Below, piece by piece: positions 19,271 through 27,563 of a stretch of DNA of 64,000 nt. Source of the stretch: a bacterium (GTDB lineage Bacteria; Electryoneota; RPQS01); assembly GCA_013360195.1 (NCBI GenBank), contig JABWCQ010000004.1, forward strand, positions 125,397 through 189,396, read 5' to 3'. The notes under the pieces were generated by a model. It was not told the origin of the DNA. It saw only the letters and a program-made list of their open reading frames with translations, and did not search any database. Positions within the stretch are counted from its first letter, which is position 1; the number at the start of each line of letters is the position of its first letter. The position numbers and the translations under genes were made by a program.

Positions 19271-19876
19271 TCAATTATCCAGTCTTGTCCGTTCTTCCAT
19301 TGCACGGGCGAGTGTGACTTCATCAACATGCTCAAGCTCCGCGCCGATTGGCACGCCTCGCGCAAGTCTTGACGCGGCGATGTTTCTACTCTTGAACTCG
19401 CGAAGCAAATACAAAGATGTTGCATCGCCGTCCGCGGTCGGGCTCAATGCCAGCACAACTTCGCGAAACATCTCAGTCGACGTGCGCGCCCAAAGGTCTG
19501 TTATTCTAAGTGCATCCGGCCCGACTCCGTCCAATGGACTCAGCACTCCGCCAAGCACGTGATACACCCCTCGATACCCCGTGGCTCGCTCCAACCTTAA
19601 AATGTCTTGCGGTGATTCCACAATGCAAAGCAATCCCGCATCACGCTTGGGGTCCGAACAGATCGTGCATATCTCCAGTTCAGTCAGATTGCCGCATCGT
19701 CTGCATAAATGCAATTTCAGTTTCACTTGGATTATTGCATCTGCTAACGCGCGAGCTTCAGGCTCTGATTGTTTCAGAATGTGCATTGCCAAACGAAGGG
19801 CTGATTTCTTGCCGAGTCCCGGAAGCTTGGCGATTTGGTCAACAAGCCGTTCTAGTGTCGGCGACATCTGCGACAT
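19271..19876 (-). CDS. recR: Recombination mediator RecR
   Basis: This 201-residue protein has an N-terminal helix-hairpin-helix (LPGLGKKSALRLA), a Cys4 zinc finger (Cys58, Cys61, Cys70, Cys73) and a Toprim domain with LLCIVESPQDI and YRGVYHVLGG. RecR works with RecO and RecF to load RecA on gapped DNA. It starts one base after the dnaX stop. The ybaB/ebfC gene that often separates dnaX and recR is absent from this junction. Confidence 0.97.
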   Translation of the reverse strand: MSQMSPTLERLVDQIAKLPGLGKKSALRLAMHILKQSEPEARALADAIIQVKLKLHLCRRCGNLTELEICTICSDPKRDAGLLCIVESPQDILRLERATGYRGVYHVLGGVLSPLDGVGPDALRITDLWARTSTEMFREVVLALSPTADGDATSLYLLREFKSRNIAASRLARGVPIGAELEHVDEVTLARAMEERTRLDN

Positions 19877-19877
19877 G

Positions 19878-21605
19878 CTATTTCCCTGGCTTATCCATCT
19901 TGGGGGTTATGTCTTCGCCGCCGAATTGCGACATCACACTTGAAAAGAGATCTCCGGGAGCTTTTGCGCCATTTGTGTCAGACTTCTTGGAGGAACCTGT
20001 GACTTCCTTCTCCTGCTGTGGTTCCACAGCCATCGCCGGACTGATTTTTACTGTTGCACCCGTCACCGACAAGACCGCCTTTTCGAGTGACGCGGAGTGT
20101 GTCTTCAGTGACTCCATATGAAACTTGCCTGGCAGCTTGGGTCTGACAGTCAGCGTCTGTCCTGACAGGGATACAATCTCCCAATCATTGTGTGCAAATG
20201 CCGAGGCCGCGCTGCTAATCTTTTCAAGTGCGTCACAGACCGCTGGCCAAGTCGCTCGAAGTTCTTCAAGGTCAAGCGGAGCCGTTCGGGTCTTCATCGA
20301 TGTGGTCTGTGCCTGCTCGGAACCCGGCACTGATTTTGTCGCGGCAGCAGCCTGGGAAGACTTCTGCTCCAATGGTCGCTCGGATTGAACCGTCGATGGT
20401 CGAACGACTGCGGAGGTCGCGCTTGGGTTCGTTGCTTGTGTGATGGGCCTTTGTGCAGTTTGGGTCGCAACTTGACCTGACTTGAACTGCTCAAGCAGTT
20501 CCTTGATGGAAACTGCCCGATCAAGAGTGACCCATCTGAGCATCGAGACTTCGAAGCGAGTTCGCGGCGAGACTGACCACTTTATATCGTCTTCAAGAGT
20601 TGCCGCCAGCCGAATCAGGCGGAACAGATCTTCAACAGTTAAACTTCCAATGACAGTCTTCATCGCGGCACATTCATCCTGAGACCTTCCGGGTACCGGT
20701 AAGCCCTGCAGGACGAACACTGCATCCGTCCAATAACTTTGCAGCTCTCTTAACAAAAGGCTATAATCCGTACCTTGCCGTGCTAACAAGTCAAAGTACT
20801 GCGGCAAGGCGCTTATGTCCTGATTCGCGACGAGTATCGTCGCCTGTTCCAGCACAACTGATGAGAGTGTGCCTAAGATCTTTCTCGTCTCTTCAAGAGT
20901 AACTTTGTTTGCGCAAAAAGAAACGACTTGATCAAGTAATCCCTCTGCGTCCCGGAGCGAGCCGTCGGCAGCGTGGGCAATTTGGAACAATGCCTCTTCT
21001 TCGGCATTCCAACCTTCTGCGGCGGCAATCTTGCCTAAGTGCCGTGATATCTCTACTGGTGAAAGAGGGCGAAAATCAAACCTCTGAACTCTCGAACGCA
21101 CGGTGCTTGGCACTTTATGTACGTCCGTAGTGGCGAGGATGAAAATCACGTGTGACGGCGGTTCTTCGAGTGTCTTCAAAAACGCGTTGAACGCCGGCGT
21201 TGTCAACATATGGACTTCGTCGATTATGAAGACCTTTTTCTGACCCGCGGCAGGCGCTAATCGCGCTGCTTCATTCACGCGCCGGATATCATCTACCTTA
21301 TTGTATGACGCTCCATCGATTTCGACGACGTCAAGCTCACGATCTTCAAGCAGCGCCTTGCAGGTTTCGCACTCGTTGCAGGGCTCAACAGGGTTGAATT
21401 GATGAGCCTTTTCACAGTTTATTGCCCGCGCAAGAATCCTTGCTGTGGACGTCTTGCCCACACCACGAGGACCGGTAAACAGGAAGCCGTGCGCGAGGCG
21501 GCCTTGCGCAATGGCGTTCTGCAAAGTTCTGGTGATATGCTCTTGGCCGACGACATCAGCGAAACGCTGAGGTCTCCATCGACGGGCAAGGACTTGATAG
21601 CTCAT
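19878..21605 (-). CDS. dnaX: DNA polymerase III subunit gamma/tau
   Basis: This 575-residue clamp-loader ATPase has Walker A GPRGVGKT (45-52), a Cys-rich zinc module (CNECETC with an upstream Cys), Walker B/DExH IIDEVHML, and sensor 1 ATTDVHKVPSTVRSR. The first 370 residues form AAA+ domains I-III. The remainder contains a low-complexity Gln/Ser/Thr linker followed by a folded tail, as in tau-length proteins. No frameshift signal for a short gamma form was found. A sigma70-like promoter lies about 70 bp upstream. Confidence 0.96.
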   Translation of the reverse strand: MSYQVLARRWRPQRFADVVGQEHITRTLQNAIAQGRLAHGFLFTGPRGVGKTSTARILARAINCEKAHQFNPVEPCNECETCKALLEDRELDVVEIDGASYNKVDDIRRVNEAARLAPAAGQKKVFIIDEVHMLTTPAFNAFLKTLEEPPSHVIFILATTDVHKVPSTVRSRVQRFDFRPLSPVEISRHLGKIAAAEGWNAEEEALFQIAHAADGSLRDAEGLLDQVVSFCANKVTLEETRKILGTLSSVVLEQATILVANQDISALPQYFDLLARQGTDYSLLLRELQSYWTDAVFVLQGLPVPGRSQDECAAMKTVIGSLTVEDLFRLIRLAATLEDDIKWSVSPRTRFEVSMLRWVTLDRAVSIKELLEQFKSGQVATQTAQRPITQATNPSATSAVVRPSTVQSERPLEQKSSQAAAATKSVPGSEQAQTTSMKTRTAPLDLEELRATWPAVCDALEKISSAASAFAHNDWEIVSLSGQTLTVRPKLPGKFHMESLKTHSASLEKAVLSVTGATVKISPAMAVEPQQEKEVTGSSKKSDTNGAKAPGDLFSSVMSQFGGEDITPKMDKPGK

Positions 21606-21676
21606 GAAAAATCGGTGAGAAAACGGGATGCTTGATTTCGGTGGTCATCAATTGACGGGATGTGCACGCAAACAGG

Positions 21677-21705
21677 AAGTTAGCCCTTTTTTGCCGTAAT
21701 GTCAA
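21677..21705 (-). promoter_or_regulatory. Probable sigma70-type promoter of the dnaX operon
   Basis: On the minus strand a perfect TTGACA (-35) is followed after exactly 17 bases by TAACTT (-10), about 70 bp ahead of the dnaX ATG. The -35 match and spacing are strong; the -10 is only partly consensus but resembles the -10 proposed for the nuo operon (TAGTTT). Confidence 0.55.
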
Positions 21706-21782
21706 CGGTTTGGACTGAGAATTTACACAAATGTTCACGCACAGTATTTTGATAAATATAAACTTACAACTTAACTGTCGCG

Positions 21783-22448
21783 TCATTCATGAATTTGCCT
21801 CCCGCTTGGGGCGGATTCACAAACCGCTGCAGCCAAATACGTCAACAGTCCGTAGAGTATGAATGTTGCCCCTATCATTTCGCAGGATTCCTCTACGATC
21901 ACGGCAGACTCGAGAAACTCCGGCCCCAAGTCGCCTCCCCATAAAGGTGTCGTTTCGGCAGCCAGTACTACCATCCATGTGCCAAGGCCCGACATGAGCC
22001 AAACGCTTCCACGACGATACTCCCGGCGAAGCAGCAACAGCGCACGAACAAAAAACACGAGTGAAACGATGACTAACGGCGAAAGATAGATGACCCATGC
22101 GCCGCCGCCGCCGTGCGTCCATACCTCGCCGGTCCTGATTGTATGAATAGCTGCTGCAGTCCGTTCATGGAACATGGCCGTTTCCGACATAGAGATACAA
22201 AGAAGCAATATACCCAATACTTGAATTGACCACTTTGAACTTATTCCGGCGCGCACTATTGACCAACAAAGAAAGGCGCCACCCAACAACTTTGCGCTGC
22301 TGTACCAAGTCGTAAAATTGCTTTCAAGCGCGAGACTGAAAAAGTGATCTACTCCGATGTTTCCTGTCGGAAAGATGTTAAGTGCCGTGATGAAAAGGTC
22401 AATCCCAATCAGAACTCCGACAATTACAGAGGACTCACTCTTTGTCAT
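21783..22448 (-). CDS. Polytopic membrane protein of unknown function
   Basis: This 221-residue protein has about six hydrophobic segments: VIVGVLIGIDLFITALNIF, LLGGAFLCWSIV, VLGILLLCISMS, VIYLSPLVIVSLVFFV, LGTWMVVLAA and FILYGLLTYLAAAV. A charged/aromatic loop in the middle (FHERTAAAIHTIRTGEVW) and a Gly-rich stretch (THGGGGAW) lie between segments three and four. No family was recognised. It lies between the SRP RNA gene and dnaX on the same strand, about 180 bp upstream of dnaX. Confidence 0.7.
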   Translation of the reverse strand: MTKSESSVIVGVLIGIDLFITALNIFPTGNIGVDHFFSLALESNFTTWYSSAKLLGGAFLCWSIVRAGISSKWSIQVLGILLLCISMSETAMFHERTAAAIHTIRTGEVWTHGGGGAWVIYLSPLVIVSLVFFVRALLLLRREYRRGSVWLMSGLGTWMVVLAAETTPLWGGDLGPEFLESAVIVEESCEMIGATFILYGLLTYLAAAVCESAPSGRQIHE

Positions 22449-22698
22449 TGATTTCCCAAGTTTCGTGTCAACGCAAGAATCTAATCTTAGTTACCCACAT
22501 CTCCTTGTAAAGGCAGGTATAATAACTACTTTCCGAGATACTATACTTACCATAAGAGTCAAGCGAAACATAGCACATTTCTCACGTAATATTCAATGAA
22601 TTCTGCACTGAAACTACAACTCTTTCTGTCACTTCAAGACTAAACAACGTAAATTCTGTCAGTCAGAATGCCCGAAATATGTGCGGCGAGAAAAAAGA

Positions 22699-22817
<119 letters not shown>

Positions 22818-22840
22818 AATAAGGGGAAACAAAACCAGAG

Positions 22841-22913
22841 TGGAGCAGAGCGGGATCGAACCGCCGACCCCCACGTTGCGAACGTGGTGCTCTCCCAGCT
22901 GAGCTACTGCCCC
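22841..22913 (-). tRNA. tRNA-Ala (anticodon CGC)
   Basis: The 73-nt sequence folds into a complete cloverleaf: acceptor GGGGCAG/CTGCTCC, D arm GCTC/GAGC, anticodon stem CCACG/CGTGG with loop TTCGCAA, and T arm with TTCGATC. The anticodon CGC reads GCG alanine codons. Acceptor position 3-70 is G-U, the identity pair for alanyl-tRNA synthetase. The discriminator base is A and no CCA is encoded. Confidence 0.97.
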
Positions 22914-22924
22914 GAAAGACGGGC

Positions 22925-22953
22925 AATATACGGAGCAAGTCTTGCATTGTCAA
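22925..22953 (-). promoter_or_regulatory. Strong promoter for the tRNA-Ala/SRP RNA unit
   Basis: On the minus strand TTGACA, a 17-base spacer and TATATT form a near-consensus sigma70 promoter whose -10 ends 11 bases before the tRNA 5' end. The bases after the -10 are GCCCGTC, a GC-rich discriminator typical of stable-RNA promoters under stringent control. The sequence match is direct; the regulation is inferred. Confidence 0.8.
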
Positions 22954-23054
22954 GCGAAAACTCTCCGACAGGCGCACAGAATAACCGGCATTCTCACGAC
23001 CAAGAAGATTCTTAGATGTATGATAACAATATGTTACATGAGGGAAACCAGACG

Positions 23055-24710
23055 ATGACGACTTATATGAAATGTGTTTTACTTCCCGGAGTGATTGTAA
23101 TTGCTGCGGCAATGTTGCTATCTGGCTCACCAGCGTGGTCAATGAACCCGGCTGAGGCCGATATCACAATGCCCAACCGCGGACCGGTCGCACTTGATGA
23201 TGATTGCGGCGATTGTATGATTGACTACACAGGTTTGCGTTGGTCAGGCACCGGCGGCCAGGGGGGTAGGGGCGTGATTTACTGGCCCGGAGGCTCAACG
23301 GGAAACAACTACGGTCAAATGTGTTTCGCAAGTACTTGCGAATTTGCCGATCCTCTCTATGCTTGGTGCGTTGACCTTTACCACCCGGTTGAGACGTCAA
23401 ACTACGGAATCGACATTTTTCCCGCGGTCGTTACCGATGACTCTTGCCGGAAGACCCAGCTCACTGCAATGGCCTATCTCATGGCCTGGAATTTCCCGAC
23501 TTCCACCTTCGAAGATGATGCCCTTCAGATCGCTCTTTGGAAACTTTCGAGCATTCGGGATGGCGGGGACAATGACGGCTTGCCGCACTTCTGTTTTGAC
23601 ACTGGTCGCGGTTATCCCGCCTTCAACGACACTCCGGTCTATCCTTTCGTAAACACGGTTTATGGATCAAATGTCCCGCGGAACGATTGGGCCAACTCAA
23701 GAGTCCTGGAGGCCATCGGAAAAAACGTCATGCTTCCTGGTGACTCGCTTACCGACACTTGCGAAGGACCGTTTATCGAAGGTGATACCGCGACCGTGAC
23801 TTTGACATTCTGTGTAGATCGCGGTGAGTTAGCTGGTCTGGTCAATGACACATGTTCCGAGAACATCAAGTTGAATCTGCTGGTTCAAATCGGTGCAAAT
23901 GATCCCGAACTCATGACGGTTTACACCGATGCAAACGGCTGCATAACAATCGACGTCAGGCAGCCGGTTGAGAATCCGCAGCCGGTTTATGTGCGACTTT
24001 GCACAAAGTCGTCTTGGCCAGTCGGCTTGACTGGTTGTGACGAAGCGACATTTGACGAGAATCAGTGGCTTGTGCTTTCTCTTGATCCGGTTGAAATCTG
24101 CTTCCCGTTCGAGTTCCCCGGCGACAAGTGGCTGTCTGTCGAACTGGCGTCCTTTGACGCGTACACGACAATAGACGGCGTGGATCTTCAGTGGAGTACA
24201 GCGTCCGAGTCCAATGCCGAGCGCTGGGAAGTTGAGCGTTGTCTGACTGGTTCAGACCAGTTTGAGCTGATTGCCCAAATCCCTGCCCAGAACAGTGCCA
24301 CCGGGGCAACTTACCAATTCGCAGATCGCAACGGCGTGGCCGGATCGACATATGACTACCGGCTGATTGACATCGATGTCAATGGCACGAGAACCGTTCA
24401 CCAGAGTATCGCCTCTGCGAGGTTCGGATCGGTATCCGGAGCAGTCTTGGAGTACAGCCTTGCTGATGCATACCCCAATCCGTTCAATCCGACCACCTCG
24501 ATTTCGTTCAGCGTTCCTGAGGCAAGTCTGGTCCAATTGCGGATCTATGATCTGTCGGGGCGCGAGGTGGCGAGCCTTGTCAATGGTATGGTTTCAGCCG
24601 GCCAGCATAGTATTGAATGGAATGCCGAAAACCTCCCGTCGGGAACCTATTTCTACAGTCTTAACGCCGGTAACTTCACTTCCACAAAGAAGCTGATGCT
24701 GCTTAAGTAG
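23055..24710 (+). CDS. Secreted protein with possible Cys-Gln thioester (TQXA-like) domain and Por-type sorting tail
   Basis: ATG 23055 is chosen over 23016 because GAGGG lies about ten bases upstream and a signal peptide begins directly after it (VLLPGVIVIAAAMLLSGSPAWS). The 551-residue protein has an N-terminal Cys-rich domain. Cys105, in YAWCVDLYHP, and Gln158, in DALQIALWKLSS, match the two conserved motifs of thioester/TQXA domains, where a Cys-Gln pair forms a reactive intramolecular thioester; the 53-residue spacing is in the range I expect for TQXA-type members. Further Cys residues lie between them. Residues near 250-345 suggest an Ig-like fold, 370-450 a fibronectin/Ig-like segment (VDLQWSTASESNAERWEVER). 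The tail (YPNPFNPTTSISFSV, LRIYDLSGREVASLV, SGTYFYSL) is a FlgD-like sorting module. The thioester is inferred. Confidence 0.78.
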   Translation: MTTYMKCVLLPGVIVIAAAMLLSGSPAWSMNPAEADITMPNRGPVALDDDCGDCMIDYTGLRWSGTGGQGGRGVIYWPGGSTGNNYGQMCFASTCEFADPLYAWCVDLYHPVETSNYGIDIFPAVVTDDSCRKTQLTAMAYLMAWNFPTSTFEDDALQIALWKLSSIRDGGDNDGLPHFCFDTGRGYPAFNDTPVYPFVNTVYGSNVPRNDWANSRVLEAIGKNVMLPGDSLTDTCEGPFIEGDTATVTLTFCVDRGELAGLVNDTCSENIKLNLLVQIGANDPELMTVYTDANGCITIDVRQPVENPQPVYVRLCTKSSWPVGLTGCDEATFDENQWLVLSLDPVEICFPFEFPGDKWLSVELASFDAYTTIDGVDLQWSTASESNAERWEVERCLTGSDQFELIAQIPAQNSATGATYQFADRNGVAGSTYDYRLIDIDVNGTRTVHQSIASARFGSVSGAVLEYSLADAYPNPFNPTTSISFSVPEASLVQLRIYDLSGREVASLVNGMVSAGQHSIEWNAENLPSGTYFYSLNAGNFTSTKKLMLLK

Positions 24711-24731
24711 TCCGAAAGACAATGAGATTGC

Positions 24732-24767
24732 AGGGCCCCGTCAATCGTGATGGGGCCTTTGCCTTTT
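24732..24767 (+). terminator. Intrinsic terminator after the secreted-protein gene
   Basis: Bases 24732-24743 pair with 24748-24759 as a 12-bp stem with two G-U pairs around an ATCG loop, followed by T-rich sequence to 24767. It starts 21 bases after the preceding stop and lies upstream of the next coding start. Confidence 0.85.
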
Positions 24768-24808
24768 GCGACCTTGCAATTATGGTGAATAAAGCATATT
24801 TTCGTGTT

Positions 24809-26725
24809 ATGCATTCCAGCAAGCCCATTATGACCATGATACTTCTGCGCGTACTGTATCTGCTCGTGGCATCTGCCGTCATCGCCCAAGAATCACCGAA
24901 AGCACCGCCAAATTTGCTTTTTGACGGTGCAAATGCTGTCGTCAAGTACGACTGCACGAGTGTCTTCGTCAATCCAGACGGAACCGGCGAGACCTTAAGA
25001 CGATACCGGGTTGCACTTCTGTCCGACCGCGCGGTCCGACAGTATGCCCAGGACGAAACGGTGTATAATCTCGGCTATGACACAGTTGAAGTCATCGCGG
25101 CTCGAGTTCACCTCCCGGACGGTCAGATAATCAATGTAGAGACTTCTGCAATCAAGGATGTCCCGCTTCCTGCCTACGGGAAGTTCTACCTTCAGAACGT
25201 GCGAGAGAAGATCATCACTTTTCCCGCTCTGGAAAAAGGCGCGGAAATTGAGATTGTTTATAAGGAAGTTACGCGTGAACCCCCAATTGACGGCCATTTC
25301 AATCTATCTGAATATTTCGAGCATACCGACCCTCTTCAACAGAAATTCGTCGAGATTTCCATTCCAGACTCAATGAAGCTCAATTGGAAAGTCCGCGGTG
25401 AGGGCGTCTCTCACGTGAAGGTTGATCGAAACGGCCGCTCTATTCACACCTGGACGATACAAGATGTACAGCAGGTCGTACCCGAGCCGGGAATGCCGCC
25501 TTTCCCGGAAGTTGCACGTCAGCTGTTGGTAACCACAATACCGGATTGGAAAACCTGGTCTCGGTGGTATCACGAGCTTGCGGAACCCGAGATGATCGCG
25601 GACTCCAGCATTCGGGCGGAAGTGAAGGCCCTTACGAAGGGAAAGAGTCGTGACGCCGCGATTAAGGCAATATTCCAGTTTGTATCGAATCATATTCGTT
25701 ATGTAGATACGGCACTGAGCGGCAGAAAAGCAGGTTACAAGCCCGAATCGGCCGCCGTTACGTACAGAAACAAGTATGGAGTGTGCCGCGACAAAGCCGC
25801 GCTAATGGTTACCATGCTTCGAGAAGCTGGAATTGAGTCGAACATAGTCTTAATGAACCCGACATGGAAGATTGATGGCGATGTTCCGGCTGATCAATTC
25901 AATCACGCTATTGTATCTGTGACCGAAGGTGACAGTCTATTCTATCTTGATCCCACGGTTGAAAAGACAACAGAGTACCTTGCAGCAAACGAGCAGGACA
26001 GGGCGGTGCTGGTGTGCACACAGTCTGGCGAAGACCTTGACTGGACGCCCGTGGAAGATCCGTCGAAGAACTTGTATCAGGTCTCGGCGGCAACGACAAT
26101 AATGGATAATGGGGGCATGTTTTCGGAGGTGACAATTGAGTCTCACGGTATTCCCGACTTGGCTCTCCGAAACTACCTTCAATCGATATCTCCTCAGGAG
26201 CGGGATATCATGTTTCAGGGCTTTGTACAGGGCTTGGCCCCGACCGCCCGGTTGGATGGACTGAAAATCTCTGAACTCACGAATCTTGATACGCCGCTGC
26301 ATATTGTGCTGCAGGTTAGTGCTGAAGAGTATGCAATTAAGGCCGGACCATATTGGCTGTTGAATTCGATTGCGCAAGGACGCAAGCTTGATTTCCTGTC
26401 TGGTTGGTTGATGGGTGGCTCAGAATTGACCCAGCGCAGGTATCCACTGAGACTTGAATCCACTTTTGCCGTTCAAATGCGTGAAACGGTTGAGTTCCCG
26501 AAGGGATTCAAAGTTCGGAGTTTGCCCGAAAGCATTGATCTTTCGGATAAGGAATTCAGGCTTTCTCGGAATTGCACAGATCAGGGTCGCAAAGTCACAA
26601 TCAAGCAATCGTTGGAACTGAGGGCGCTGGATATACCGTTGTCGCGGTATCCAAACCTGTTGGAAATGGTAAACCAACTTGAGGCCCTTGAACGCGGAAA
26701 AATCGTTCTAACGGCCAAATCTTAG
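24809..26725 (+). CDS. DUF3857/transglutaminase-like secreted protein with intact catalytic triad
   Basis: The frame is open from 24722, but that start would lie in the terminator hairpin. ATG 24809, or 24830/24836, gives a signal peptide (MTMILLRVLYLLVASAVIA). From 24809 the product has 638 residues. The N-terminal half is a DUF3857-type beta domain (RYRVALLSDRAVRQYAQDE, EIEIVYKEVTREP). A transglutaminase-like papain-fold domain follows, with Cys326 (YGVCRDKA), His in FNHAIVSV and Asp in YLDPTVE forming the Cys-His-Asp triad. The C-terminal part resembles the beta domain that ends these proteins. It is probably periplasmic or envelope-attached; the substrate is unknown. It begins a three-gene unit with a membrane protein and a paralogue. 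Confidence 0.85.
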   Translation: MHSSKPIMTMILLRVLYLLVASAVIAQESPKAPPNLLFDGANAVVKYDCTSVFVNPDGTGETLRRYRVALLSDRAVRQYAQDETVYNLGYDTVEVIAARVHLPDGQIINVETSAIKDVPLPAYGKFYLQNVREKIITFPALEKGAEIEIVYKEVTREPPIDGHFNLSEYFEHTDPLQQKFVEISIPDSMKLNWKVRGEGVSHVKVDRNGRSIHTWTIQDVQQVVPEPGMPPFPEVARQLLVTTIPDWKTWSRWYHELAEPEMIADSSIRAEVKALTKGKSRDAAIKAIFQFVSNHIRYVDTALSGRKAGYKPESAAVTYRNKYGVCRDKAALMVTMLREAGIESNIVLMNPTWKIDGDVPADQFNHAIVSVTEGDSLFYLDPTVEKTTEYLAANEQDRAVLVCTQSGEDLDWTPVEDPSKNLYQVSAATTIMDNGGMFSEVTIESHGIPDLALRNYLQSISPQERDIMFQGFVQGLAPTARLDGLKISELTNLDTPLHIVLQVSAEEYAIKAGPYWLLNSIAQGRKLDFLSGWLMGGSELTQRRYPLRLESTFAVQMRETVEFPKGFKVRSLPESIDLSDKEFRLSRNCTDQGRKVTIKQSLELRALDIPLSRYPNLLEMVNQLEALERGKIVLTAKS

Positions 26726-26765
26726 ATTGTTTTTCTGGGCGGGATTCTTGCTGTCTGTAACGGGC

Positions 26766-27530
26766 ATGGACATTCAAAACACGCAAGACAGAACGTTGCA
26801 GACCCGCGAGCAGGACGAAATCAAGAACCGCCGGATTCTATGGTGGTTTCTTGCAATCGTTGGAACAGTCATAGGAACAATCGTACCTTTCATGCTCACA
26901 GACCAGGCTGGAACTATTGCATGGTCTCTGGGCATCGTCGCCAGCGGAGTGATACTTGGTCTTTTGGACTCCCGGCACCCTTGGATATTCCCCGCTCTCC
27001 TCGCGTCAGGCTACACGTTGGCTGGCTCTTTACTTGGCGGTATTGAGACGGTCTCAGATATTCTTCTCCGGCTCCAACTTGGCGCGACACTGGCAATTCC
27101 CGCGGCTATCGGCTCGTATGCCGGTGCGGTGGGGAGAAAGCTCCTTCGTGGCAGATTGCGAGTTAGCGGGCCGGAAACACCGCGAATTGCACGACTTCTT
27201 GCATTAACCGTCGGTTCCATTTCATCGATCATCTTCATTAAGCTGCCGGGACAAGATGGTATTCTGTATTCCTCTGCCTTGCTTCTCGTTTCGGCAATCG
27301 TACTTGGCTACTTGTACAGCGACCGGTTGTGGCGATGGGTAATCCTCTTGGGTTACGGAATTCCCCTTGCAGCTTTGCTTCGCACTATTCTTGAGCTCTA
27401 CTACTACCCTGAAGCAAACGGTCTCTTCCCGATTGAGTTGTCACTCGCAATGGCCATCGCTGTGTTGCCCACACTTGTTGGTACGATGGCCGGGCGCGCA
27501 CTGCATCAGTACCGCCTCCGCACTTACTAA
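26766..27530 (+). CDS. Polytopic membrane protein between two transglutaminase-like genes
   Basis: ATG 26766 gives 254 residues; an in-frame TTG at 26727 would add a short hydrophobic stretch, which I consider less likely. A charged N-terminus (DIQNTQDRTLQTREQDEIKN) precedes about seven hydrophobic segments, including WWFLAIVGTVIGTIVPFML, GIVASGVILGLL, LALTVGSISSIIFI and LAMAIAVLPTLVGTMAG. No family was recognised. Tight spacing to both neighbours suggests an operon with the two DUF3857/transglutaminase-like proteins. Confidence 0.72.
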   Translation: MDIQNTQDRTLQTREQDEIKNRRILWWFLAIVGTVIGTIVPFMLTDQAGTIAWSLGIVASGVILGLLDSRHPWIFPALLASGYTLAGSLLGGIETVSDILLRLQLGATLAIPAAIGSYAGAVGRKLLRGRLRVSGPETPRIARLLALTVGSISSIIFIKLPGQDGILYSSALLLVSAIVLGYLYSDRLWRWVILLGYGIPLAALLRTILELYYYPEANGLFPIELSLAMAIAVLPTLVGTMAGRALHQYRLRTY

Positions 27531-27563
27531 CTTCTTATTCTCAAAATACGTTTGGACCTGAGT

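Noticed and set aside
22653..22669. ATTCTG-N5-CAGAAT inverted repeat downstream of ffs
   Set aside because: Short arms, AT-rich context and no clear role; the ffs T run already explains termination.
22449..22698. Search for a gene in the 250-bp gap between the membrane protein and ffs
   Set aside because: Only chance frames were seen; no RNA motif beyond the end of ffs was found.
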